DNA of 64,000 bases, taken from NCBI RefSeq assembly GCF_001625195.1, contig NC_054390.1:5925222-5989221 (forward strand), given 5' to 3'. Below the pieces are notes generated by a model. The model did not search any database. It was not told the origin of the DNA and saw nothing but the letters and a program-made list of their open reading frames with translations. Positions 32,410 through 43,423 of the stretch are shown in pieces. Within the stretch, counting starts at the first letter, position 1. Each line of letters opens with the position of its first letter. Origin of the DNA: Drechmeria coniospora (lineage: Eukaryota > Ascomycota > Sordariomycetes > Hypocreales > Ophiocordycipitaceae). The translations under genes were made by a program, and so were the position numbers.

Positions 32410-34192
32410 ATGCGTCGGCTCCTCTCGCGAACCGTCTCCGCCACCCGATCACCCGTCTCCTCACCGGCCTGCTCGACCATCGCTGCCTTCGTCATGGCAC
32501 CCAACGGCTCCCACTCGGCGTCCGTGGCCGCGCGTCGAATCCATGCCACGGCTCAGCACCTTAAGCCCATGAATGCGCTCGCCTCGACGGCAACCAGCTA
32601 CCCCACGACGCACGACAAGATCCAGACGGTGGAGGACACGCCGTACTTTGTCGACAACAAGTTTGTCCAGTCGAAGACGGACAAGTTCATTGATCTGCCC
32701 GATCCGGCGACCAACAATCTGGTGACGCGCGTGCCGCAGATGAAGCACGAGGAGATGAAGGCGGCCGTGGCGAGCGCCGAAAGGGCGTTTGAGTCGTGGA
32801 AGAGCACGTCGGTCCTTCAGCGACAGCAGGTCATGTTCCGCTTCGTGCAGCTGATCCGCGAGAACTGGGATCGACTGGCGGCCAGCATCACGCTCGAGCA
32901 GGGAAAGACCTTTGCCGACGCCAAAGGCGACGTCTTGCGCGGCCTACAGGTGGCCGAGGCCGCCATCGGCGCCCCCGAGCTGCTGAAGGGCGAGGTGCTC
33001 GAGGTGGCCAAGGACATGGAGACGCGGACCTACCGCGAACCGCTGGGGGTCGTCGCCGCCATCTGCCCCTTCAGTCAGTGCATCCGAGAAGACGTCCGTG
33101 CCCTCTTCTCCTCGACCGTCGCTGACACTGCCCGCAGACTTCCCGGCCATGATCCCCCTCTGGTGCATCCCGATCGCGACGATCACGGGCAACACGTTGA
33201 TCCTCAAGCCGTCGGAGCGTGATCCCGGCGCGGCCATGATCCTCGCCGAGCTCGTGCAGAAAGCCGGCTTCCCCGACGGAGTCGTAAACGTCATCCACGG
33301 GGCCCACAGCACCGTCGACTTCATCCTCGACGAGCCGGCCATCAAGGCCGTCAGCTTCGTCGGCGGCAACAAGGCGGGCGAGTACATCTTCAGCCGCGGC
33401 TCGGCCAACGGCAAGCGTGTGCAGGCCAACCTGGGTGCCAAGAACCACGCGGCGGTCCTGCCCGACTGCAACAAGAATCACTTCATCAACAGCGTCGTCG
33501 GCGCGGCCTTTGGCGCCGCCGGCCAGCGTTGCATGGCCCTGAGCACCCTCGTCATGGTGGGTGAGACGAAGGAGTGGCTGGTCGAGGTTGCCGAGCGCGC
33601 GCGCGCCCTCCGCGTCGACGGCGGCTTCGAGGAGGGAGCCGACCTCGGCCCTGTCATCTCTCCCCAGAGCAAGCAGCGCATCGAGCAGCTCATCGAGAGC
33701 GCCGAGAAGGAGGGTGCCACTGTCCTTCTCGACGGCCGAGGCGTCAAGCCCGACAAGTACCCCGACGGCAACTTCGTCGGGCCGACCATCATCTCCAACG
33801 TGACGCCCGACATGACGTGCTACAAGCAGGAGATCTTTGGCCCCGTGCTTGTTTGTCTCAACGTCGACACCATCGACGATGCCATTGAACTCATCAACAA
33901 GAACGAGTACGGCAACGGCGTTGCCATCTTCACCCGTTCCGGCCCCACGGCCGAGACGTTCCGGCGCAACATCCAGGCCGGCCAGGTCGGTGTCAACGTG
34001 CCGATACCGGTGCCGCTGCCCATGTTCTCCTTCACCGGCAATAAGAAGAGCATCGCCGGAGGAGGCGCCAACACGTTTTACGGCAGACCCGGCATCAACT
34101 TTTACACCCAGCTCAAGACGGTCACGTCGCTCTGGCAAAGCTCCGATGCGGTGTCGAAGAAGGCCTCTGTCCACATGCCTACCATCCAATAA
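32410..34192 (+). CDS. Methylmalonate-semialdehyde dehydrogenase (acylating), mitochondrial
   Basis: CoA-dependent aldehyde dehydrogenase of valine and pyrimidine breakdown; converts malonate or methylmalonate semialdehyde to acetyl- or propionyl-CoA in the matrix. Exons 32410-33073 and 33138-34192; the splice A/AC gives [17 protein letters not shown], the conserved family sequence; 572 residues. N-terminal presequence with many Arg/Ser and no acids ([20 protein letters not shown]). NAD-binding ALDH fold with [33 protein letters not shown], the nucleophile Cys in [10 protein letters not shown], and [19 protein letters not shown]. The C-terminus has [15 protein letters not shown], a MMSDH hallmark that separates it from other ALDHs. 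Confidence 0.95.
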
Positions 34193-36398
34193 TAGTGCGT
34201 CCCGATAACTGGTTCCGCGAAACTTGAACACAACATTCGTTGCAAATGGCAGGGGAATGCCGATGAATGAATGATGAGCGTGGATGGGATGGTATGATGG
34301 ATGGTTGGTCAGATTGTAGTGGTAGATTGGGGCACGAAAACAACCCGGGCCTTGTCGAGGGACGTCAAACAAGAACGAAAAGACGCCCACTGGCTGCAGC
34401 CAATATTGTTCGGAGCAGCGAATGTTCGTGCCATGTGATGGATATGGCGCAGACGCGCCGATGTATTTGACCTTCGTACTCGCTTCGACGCATCGTCAAT
34501 CGCTACTTTCGGTCGCATGTCCGCTCGCTTTACTTGAGATACGTTGGATGATGGATGGATATGGTGTGAACGATGCGGCATTCGACGTGTAGACAGTCCG
34601 GTCCCTGCAAGATCTGTCGAATAATCTCTTCATCAAGCCGAGATCTTGGGGTGCAACTGACGCGAATATCCCTGCATGATGAGACGTTGCTTGAATATCT
34701 GAAGCGGCTCTCTCATCGGTTCCAGAACCAAGGACCGATGACTTGGTCCGGGTATGTCGGTGAAGAAGGTAGCTGCTGCTTCCATGTTGTACCATCTGCT
34801 GTTGGTTTCGCCTTTTCGCTTGCAGTTGATGTGATGGTGTTGTACATGGCCTGTTCGAGCAGCCCGTTGCTCTCGGCGTAGTTGTGGTTCATGGTTCCGA
34901 CAGCGTAGTATTTCTTGCCCTGATATCAGCGCCTGTGAAAGCACATTTGGAAGTACGTATGTGACCAGCGAACACCAGCGAACATTTATCAACGGCAACC
35001 GCTTCTCTCAAATGACACATGGGGATGAAACGCACTGGCCAATGTCTTCTGCCAGTCGAGGTGACCCACCATCCAATCTTTGCAACAAGAAGAAACCGTT
35101 GACCGAGGACTTCACTTGAATGAGCATGGTAAAACTTGTGTCAAAATCGTATATGATGCTTTCTTCCTCGTCGATGGACTGATCCTGTGGCAGAATGGTG
35201 ACAAACTGAGTCTCTGCCTCTGGCCGTGGCTGAGGGTGGATGCCGAGCATCGAACCTCCCATGGGGTCCGAGAACAACGAAAAAAGAGAATGATGCTGTT
35301 GAAGGCATTGTATGCTCTCAATGCATGAGAAATCATGCAGCGAGTGGAACGTGGGCGGAAACTGGAAGGATTTCATGCGACCGTCGAGTGATTGCAAAAG
35401 GTGAAAGAAAACGCGGGGGTGTGACGTGTTGGATATGCAAGTGCATGGGTAGAGGAACAGTCCCAGTGAATGTTGTTCGCCACAGATACCGTAGGAATAG
35501 GGCCGAAAAGTTCATGCTTGTCTTTCGGCAGGGATTTACGACTGCGGTTGCCCAAGAGCAGGAGACGCCACCACTGGCCTCGTTGAAAAATGAATAATAT
35601 CAAACCGACTATCCATGTCACAAAGCCGACCTCTTTTCCTTTGAACGAATACGACATCGAGTGCATTCCAGTGCTCATGAAGTGAAGAAGGTTAATATTC
35701 CACACTCCCATATTCTCGGTAATATGGGAATTTGGAAGGACCGTCGTCTTCCCCATGGAGGCAGGCCAGCGGAGGGAGCCCATGGCGGCCCATCACGATG
35801 AAATCGGGAAGCACCTCCCGCCGCAAACATAGCTCAACCTGGATGCTGCAGCAACTAAAAGGTAAAGATGCGCCCAACCCTTTGAAGCCTGTGAGCCTGA
35901 GAAAGCCTCCCAGATGCATCATGCCGAATGACCTCTTCTCCTTGGCGGAGCCACGCAGGCCATATCATGGTGCTGCTGTTGGGTTAGCTGACATAGGAAA
36001 CCTTGAAAAATCTTTGAACAACTTCATCACTTCAGTGTGCATCCCTCTAGTCGGGCGGGTACATCTCGTGACAAGCCAGATAGTCAAGTGCGTGGTCGAA
36101 AGGAAGCGACAGCCGGAATCGTGCGACGAGGAAGACGTGAGTACACTTTTATCGAGCCACACCTCTGTGCACGCTCGAGTCTGCGATGTGTTATTGTACA
36201 GTTCGAAACGCATTTTCCATATCATAACTCCGTCAGATGCCCCGTGTGCCGCCGAACCACAATGACGCCCAGTTGCGAACAACAATTACTTTAGTACCGA
36301 CTTGGTGAGTGGAGTCCAAGCTCACCAAGGCCTCACTCAGCTCATGACGCCCATGTCTCATGACATAAATACGGAAAGGACGTGGTTGGATTCCATGG
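34193..36398. other. 2.2 kb spacer with unresolved minus-strand frames
   Basis: No confident gene. The minus strand at 35008-36285 carries several adjacent coding-like frames (listed separately). The remainder, 34193-35000, shows nothing. No GTAC island here, unlike most long spacers of the window. Confidence 0.45.
35008..36285 (-). pseudogene. Possible decayed or unmodelled gene, identity unknown
   Basis: Minus-strand frames read, in order, MKLFKDFSRFPMSANPTAAP then a stop, GLRGSAKEKRSFGMMHLGGF and LPDFIVMGRHGLPPLACLHG (one frame, 35692-35970), then GFVTWIVGLILFIFQRGQWW (35373-35783, one possible membrane span), then SIDEEESIIYDFDTSFTMLI (35008-35397). Residue use looks more like protein than the surrounding spacer, but I could not join the parts with consensus introns, and I recognise no family. 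It may be a frameshifted relic. Confidence 0.2.
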
Positions 36399-38595
36399 TC
36401 AGCGCCTCGGCGACGGGAGCTGCATGAAGCCAGAATAATACTCGTCCAGCCATCGTGCAGCTTGCACGCCTGCGTCGTCGACGCTCGAATCCCACCGTCC
36501 TATGGACCCGACGTAGCCGTCAGGGCGGACGTTCACGATGGCGACATCGCCAGGCTCGAGGCTGCCCAGCCACTTGTTGGTGCAAGTTTGGCCTCTTGTA
36601 TCCTTGTCGGGAATGTCGTCGAGGTAGATGGTCCAGCGGCTGTCTTGGAGCATCGTGGGGAGATCCGAGATCTCCAGCTCGGCCTTGGCCATCGTTGCTG
36701 CTTCCCGCGTCAGTGGCATCCTGCAAGTGGTCGGCCCCAGAGGCAGGTCAACGTACTGATGAGCCCAAATGTGAACAGGTGGCTGACTGCCGTGTACCTC
36801 TCCGGTCTGACGTACACGTCCTCGGCGGACCCCAGCCGAGGCTGGGCGGCGTACGATGCGCTGGCCGCGGCGGACAGCTGGCTCAAGAACGACTTGTTCT
36901 CGGCAATGGCAAGGCAAAAGGTGGCCAGGAACGGCGCCGCCTGCTGCACGTCCCAGGTGAGCAGGAAGATTCGAAACTGGCCAAGCATGGGAATGTCCAG
37001 TTGCACATCGACCGGGTTGGAGTCGATGTAGCGCGTCACCTTGGCAGGCGGCAAGAGACAACCCGGCCGGGCATCTCCGGCGACCATGGGAACCTCCATC
37101 TCCTCCTTGTTCACGGAACTGCTTCCGTACTCTGCTCCTATTCCCGAGATGAAGCGGACATTGGCCTTGAAGTTCTTGGCCAAGGCTACCGCATCTCCTC
37201 CGGCGATCTGATTCGCGTGCTCGTAGTCAAAGTTGACCAGGTCCAGCGCGATTTTTCGACGTTCCTCCTCATAGCTTTCGAGCAGCTCTGGCTTGGCGAG
37301 GCCGCGGACGCTGAGGTTGAGCTTCCATGAAAGGTTCCACGAATCGTGCATCGAAGTGTTCATGCCTTGCGCCGCCTTGGGGGAGTGCGTGTGGCTCGCG
37401 TCGCCGGACAGAAAGACTCGCGTGTTTGAATCGCAGAAGCGGCTGGCCACCCGCTGGCCGACCTGGTAGCGACCGAACCACTCCATGTACTTCCAATCAA
37501 TCTTGAAAGGGGCCATGATTTTCCTCGCCTGCTCCATGACAAAGTTCTGGCCCAGCTGTCGCCTGTCGGTGCCCGAGCACGACTTCAGCTCGATGTAGAA
37601 GCGCGTCATGTTTCTCTCGCGGGGGATGATGAGGATGGAGCCGTGCTCTTCGGAATAGACGAGCGTCTTGGACCAGATATCGGGGAAGTTGGTGATGAGC
37701 TCGCCGTCGAGAACGCCCCAGATGGCGGCCTGGGACATGCCGACGGCCTCGACATCGGGTATGCTCTTTCGGACCTGAGAGTGCGCTCCATCGCCTGGCA
37801 GCAGGTTAGCGTCGGCCGAGCGGGAGCTTGGCGACGTCGGGGTGAAGCTCACAGCCAACCAGGTATTGCGTCAGGATGGTTCGCTTGTCGTGGGTGACGT
37901 TGGTCCGGCAGTTGACCTGAAGCTGCCCGGCCTTCCCTGCCGGGAACTCGTAGGAATCAAAGGCCGTGTTTCTACGAACCTCCCTGCCTCGCTTCCGCAT
38001 GTCGTCGATGAACAGGCCTTCCACGATGCCTTGGTGGACCAGGAGAATGTACGGATCCAAGACATCGATGACGGGGGGGTAGTGTACCTCGCGGCCCAGC
38101 CGATGAAGGGGTTCGCTCGCGGTGCTGCGCCAGAAGGAAATGTCGAAGACGCGCACGCCACGCTGGAGCAAGGTGTCGGCCAATCGCAGCTGTCGGAACG
38201 TCTCAATCGTCTTTGGCTGGAGACCGTCTGCCCTGTGTGCATGCAGGTTGAGCATCAGCGCTCGACCGGGACGAAACGGCAAAGTGGCACGGAAAGTCAT
38301 CAGAGGGAAGGGAGGAGTACCTTCCCACGGGTGTTTGATCTGCCCTGTCATCAATCACCTCGGCGCGGATTCCATATCTCGCGAGCGTCGCGCCTAGCAT
38401 CAAGCCTGCAGGGCCCGCTCCGACGATGCAGACTTGGCATTCGGCGAGCGGTTGGGGGAAGCTTCGCAGATGCGTGAGGTTGGCCACGGAGTCTTGCTCC
38501 TCCTCGTCGTTCACCGGCGCAAGCTGGAGCTCGACGTCGGCGTCGGCATCCGAGTTTTCGGCCGCAGGGGAACCGTTCAGAACTGCAGGCGTCAT
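36399..38595 (-). CDS. FAD-dependent monooxygenase, phenol 2-monooxygenase-like
   Basis: Class A flavin hydroxylase with the p-hydroxybenzoate-hydroxylase fold and a C-terminal thioredoxin-like domain, as in phenol hydroxylase; acts on an aromatic substrate that cannot be named. Exons on the minus strand 38595-38321, 38232-37853, 37794-36757, 36697-36399; 663 residues. Seen: dinucleotide-binding CIVGAGPAGLMLGATLARYG, the DG motif LVGCDGAHSQVRKSIP (formed across an intron), and the GD motif VFLSGDASHTHSPKAAQGMN. The C-terminal part contains WTIYLDDIPDKDTRG and VRPDGYVGSIG. An acidic N-terminal lead of about 50 residues precedes the FAD fold. No clustered biosynthetic or transport genes are adjacent, so role in degradation or in secondary metabolism is open. 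Confidence 0.9.
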
Positions 38596-39239
38596 GGTGC
38601 CAGCAACGCCCAAGGTGTCCGGACAGTCGGGGGCAGGCCACGGGAAGCACGAGGATGATGGTGTTGCCGACAGGGTATCGAGACCGGGCAGAAGAGTTCG
38701 TCGAGGAGCAGGGCAGGGCTGGCGGCTACCTGCGACGAAGCCAGTTTCGGGCGGTGACGCTCTGCACGGTGAAGCGAGGCGGAGGTCGCCTCGGACCTGT
38801 TGGCGACGAGGGAAAGCAGGGGCGAGATGGTCGCAAGCCCGATGAATCCTGCCACCTCGCGCGACGAGAAATTCGTCCCACCACTCGACCAGGGGATTCG
38901 GAGAACAGGACGAAAACGGGGGAGGCCAGATGGCCTTGGGAGTGGATGAAGGCCGATGGGGCTTTGCTCGGGCGGCCGTCGACGGACGGGTAACTAGGTG
39001 GGTGGTCCAGCACGTGGAGCAACCAGCGGGACAGCCCTCAGCCGATTTGGAAAGGAACACTCACAGCGCTGTCGGACACCGATGGACGGAAGACGAACGG
39101 AGTCTCCCAGCGCAGGGAACCGGGAAGCCGGGAAGGTGGTGAAGTTATTCCAAGGACCCGATGGGATTATCCAGCGAGAATCCGTGGTCGTTCACGAGCA
39201 ACGTGTACCACCTCGTACCTCGAGCTTGGGGAGCGATTT

Positions 39240-39640
39240 CGCGAGCGGTACGTACTTGCTTGGTTGGTAGTAGTGCTGCACTTGAGTGTACTGTAAGTAC
39301 TGTAGATATTAAGGTAGGTAGATAATGCTGCAATCCGCACGGAGTATTAGTTGTCGGTAGTATCTTGTATTAATCGATCATAATGGCCCAGACCAGAGCA
39401 GGAGTACAAGGAAGTATACAGTTGAGTAAGTATTAGGCAGTTGTAGGTTTGAGGCGTGTGCAAGTGATACATGTACAGTTGGTGTAAGTAGGCAGCGCCC
39501 CAGGTACCATCCTGCGCTGCGGGCTATCAGTATACTTAAGTAAGTACAAGTACATGCGGGTGTTCGCACGGAGCACTCCTTACTCCGTACTTGTACATAC
39601 AGTGTAATGATGTACATGTACATCAACACCCATACGAAAG
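39240..39640. repeat. GTAC-rich low-complexity island 9
   Basis: Contains GAGTGTACTGTAAGTACTGTAG (near 39284), AAGTAAGTACAAGTACATGCGG (near 39538), CTCCGTACTTGTACATACAG (near 39583) and ATGTACATGTACATC (near 39609). No gene. Confidence 0.8.
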
Positions 39641-40069
39641 GTGTCGCGCCTAGCTCGCCAGCGGCCAGTCAGTTTCGGCATGCTAGCGCATCGCACCGTC
39701 TGGGGCCTGGACCTTGGACGCTGGCTTGATGGCCTACTCGTCACTGAAAGGGCATAACCCCAGCTGGGAGGTCCCTAGAATGAAGCCGCGCGATTGGAGT
39801 GCGCAGGGCAAAAAGTGGCATGACTGAATTGCCGGGTGGGAAGTCGTGAGGCCGAAAATGGGCTGATCTGACCGACATTTCTCCCCCAACCGGGGTCTCG
39901 GCTCCGCTCCTGGCCTTGTGTCAGATATCAGGCGACGTGATTGGCTGTATCTGCGATCGAGTTTAAGAAGTGGTGCCACTTCCTGCTGGCATGAAGGCAC
40001 AAGGCCTGATTAACCCTCCGCAACTTGGCCAAATCTTGACACAACAACGTTGCGATTGGATTCCGGTCG

Positions 40070-41340
40070 AGCACTACGGAGTAAGTACTTGTACTTGTAC
40101 GGAGTGCTTACTTACAGTACAGTACAGCACTCTGCACTTGCAAGTTCTTTAGTAATACTACTGTAAAGTACTTACAGTACTGAATACAAGTACTTACTGT
40201 GTGCATGTACAGTACTTGCACTAACCACAAGTATACTGTACAAGTACAGTCTGTATTGTACTGTATGTACTCCTACGGAGTAAGTACTGAAGTAGGTGTA
40301 ATCAGCGTACGAAGTACGGAGTACGGAGTACATAGTTTATGTATTTTTACCTACGCATACGAGGTAATAATACAGTACATCCAAGTTAAGGACTCACCTG
40401 CTGGCATCTGCGCTACACATACTCCGTACCACCTATTAGTACCACAGTTGGCACCGGATTGTTCAGTACTTTTGGTACAAGTATTACTCCGCACTTAAGT
40501 AAGGTAAGTACTTGTATCAAGTAGTTGTACACTACGGACACACGAGCTGCGGTTGGTACCACCAAGCCTTCTTACTGGTAGAAAGCATGCAAGTAATATT
40601 AATAGAGTGTGCAGTACATGTACTCCGTACACCAATTGGGGTCATGTACAAGTACAGTAATTACGGAGTGCGGAGTACTATTAGAGCCCTTGGGGTGCAT
40701 ACCAGTAGCATGTGCTTTGACCTGCAATGACCAGGGAGTGCTACGGCATTGGTTCGGACCCGAACCTTGATTTCGATTCCCAAGTACTGTAATAATACGG
40801 AGTACTCCGAAGCCATACTTTTAATAATTACAATGTGCTTACATTCTTACTGTACTTACAGTACGGAGTACACCTGGCAATTTTACATGCACTATACTTG
40901 CATGTAAGTACACGCAGGGCTACAGTACGGAGTACATCTTCACCAACGCCGTCGAGCTTGCATAACTACAAGGAAAGCACTATGAGCAGTACATTCAACG
41001 GTAGGCACGCTGGAAAGATGACGAGTGCTGCTTGTGTTGCTACCAGGACAGGTAGCTGGGGCTGAAGTATAAGTACGCGTTTGTGCCATGTATGATGTAC
41101 TGTATTACTAGTCCGGAGAACGTCAACTGATGTTTGTACTTCATTACTCTGTATATGTACGGTAGCGATACGACTGTAAGTACTCCGTACACCTACTGTA
41201 CAAGTACTAACATCGGGTACCTAGTACGAGTGCCTAATTCTTAGTATCCGTAGAGTAATTCCTGCTAATACCAGGTACTTGTATGTGCATGCGAGTGCAA
41301 GTATGTAGTCGAGGAGGTACTTGTGTTCTAGACCAGTTGG
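40070..41340. repeat. GTAC-rich low-complexity island 10
   Basis: One of the longest continuous islands: AAGTACTTGTACTTGTACGGAG (near 40083), CAGTACAGTACAGCAC, GTACGAAGTACGGAGTACGGAGTAC (near 40307-40331), ATGTACAAGTACAG (near 40644), CAGTACGGAGTACACC (near 40860) and GGTACCTAGTACGAG (near 41216). No gene. Confidence 0.85.
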
Positions 41341-43423
41341 TAGCATGTGGTATTCAAACTATTTCGTGAATTCCTACACGCAAGTTGAAGATAATTCCAC
41401 TGCTTGTGCACGTGATGCCAACGAGGTTCCTGGATGCGGTTGCCAACCGCCTCGCTTCCACACCGCTTCCTTCCCGTCGCCGCCTCGACAGGCGTCCGCT
41501 GATACAAGTTTAGCCTCGGGCTAGCGGGCAGTTGTTCCCATCACCATGCAGGATTGCCCAACTTGTACGGAGTACTTTGTAAGTAAATATCTATTTCTCG
41601 AGTTTTATGACGGAACTAAGTACAAGTAGGCGTCTGGTTTATCGTATTGTCCCAGGCAACAATGTGCACACATGCCTCTAGTAAGTATGAATTGGTACTA
41701 GGCGTGAAAGCGTCCTAGCGGAGCACAGGCTGACAACATGAACTAGGACAATCCACTGGCGTGGCAATCAGCCCATACACAGAATTTCGGGAGAGCATCT
41801 CATTCCACCATCACGCGCTCGCGTCAACACCTTCCGAGATGGCTCACCATCATCCTGGTCTCCTAGTCCGATGCTTGCATTTATTTGGCCTTTGCCCTGA
41901 CCCAGATGCCACTCTAGCTACAGAGGAGGCTGAGATCTGCGAGGCCGCCAACTTCTGAAAGTGCATACTTACATATAACGATTGTGAATATTTTCGGTAA
42001 TATTAACCTGGTCTCGGCTTCCGTAAATGGGTCGGGCGTACGGAGTATTGTACGCTGGGGAACGTGAAATGTGGATGCATGATGTGGCCTGCCCCATGAA
42101 TACCTCTTGGCGTGTCCCGGGAAGACGGATACATGTACAGCTACAGGTACGGCTAGCTACAGGTACGGGCCCTTGGGTGCATCGAAGACATTCAGCTGCT
42201 CACAAGTGTGCGCGTTCAACAAGCCATTGAAGCTGCGTCGGAAGCATCATAAACGATGTTTGATAGGGATCATCTAGGCAAGAAATGGTGTCGCCACCAA
42301 GTATATTGGCAAGATAGGCCTGGTAGTCCAGAAATGGACCATGTCGTGAACGCCAAAACGACATGTTCACGCCACTGGGTTCAGAATGCGAGTGAAGCGG
42401 GCGTTTACTCTTGGCAGTGCGATGGACAGACTCGGCGCGGGTTCTGATTGTCACGGCACGGCCACTCTCGGACGACCTGATGTCGCAATGGCAGTTGCAG
42501 ACCGTGGTTGCCATGCCATGGAAATGGTCGTATCTGACACTGTGCAACGTGCACGCAAGGCGACTGGCGAACCGTCTTTGATGGACATCATGATGAGGAT
42601 AATGACGAGGTGACAGTGATCGTGCTGACCAACGACTTTAAGCTCGCCGATGGCGCAATCCATGAGATGACACGCTGGAGGAGAGACGAAAGAAGATGGG
42701 AAGCGCTAAATATCGCAGCATAGAACTCAGACAACAGCCATACAGCAGCTGTCTCGACAGTTCTCCACCAAACTATGCACCCCTTCAACTCGCCATCATT
42801 GAAACTTGCTTGGCCATTCCGTCGCAGTTGTTGCCGTTGTCGCCGTCGTCAACTCGAAGGGTACGACACCTGAATCTACCTTTCGTTGACAGAATCTTAG
42901 GCGGCTTGACGGCGTCGATGGCGCGTCGCAAGGAGGGATTTGATCGTGAATACGGCGGCGCCTGAGTTATAGAGCTGCATTTCAGTCAGGAAAGCCTTGC
43001 CAACACCAACCTCGTTCCTATCCAAGGTCACCGACTTGGGACCGGATCACTACAGGAGAATAAGGCACCGAGCACACGAGCCTGCCGATATTTAATTCAT
43101 GGTGGAAGTTGTGCACAATGCCGAGCAGACTGCCAGAAAAAAAACACCAAGCAAGGTGAAGCGGTGACGTGACGAATGAAAAATTCAGTCAGGTGGCAAA
43201 CAGGAGGAAGGAGTCAACATTAGTCGTCATCCTCCAAATGCCGACCCGCCCCGCGCCGACACCAAAAATAAATGGTTGCTTGTGAGTCGCTTTCAGGACG
43301 TGCAATTTCAACCTTCCCATCGCATCACTCCCCCCTCCCGCCACCAACAAAAAGGAAGAAACGAGAAAGGGACTACTTGATCATATCGCCAGTCTCGAAA
43401 GGTTGGACGTCGCACGCAACACG

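Larger units (their letters stand above)
38596..43423. other. 4.8 kb gene-free spacer
   Basis: Divergent upstream region of the monooxygenase and the PsuG-PsuK gene. GTAC-rich islands at about 39240-39640 and 40070-41340, with scattered patches to 42160. Between 42170 and 43380 the sequence is ordinary; short frames on both strands there have no family resemblance. Confidence 0.55.

Noticed and set aside
33071..34390. 439-codon open frame on the minus strand
   Set aside because: Exactly antisense to MMSDH exon 2, a shadow of its C/G third-position bias; no family character.
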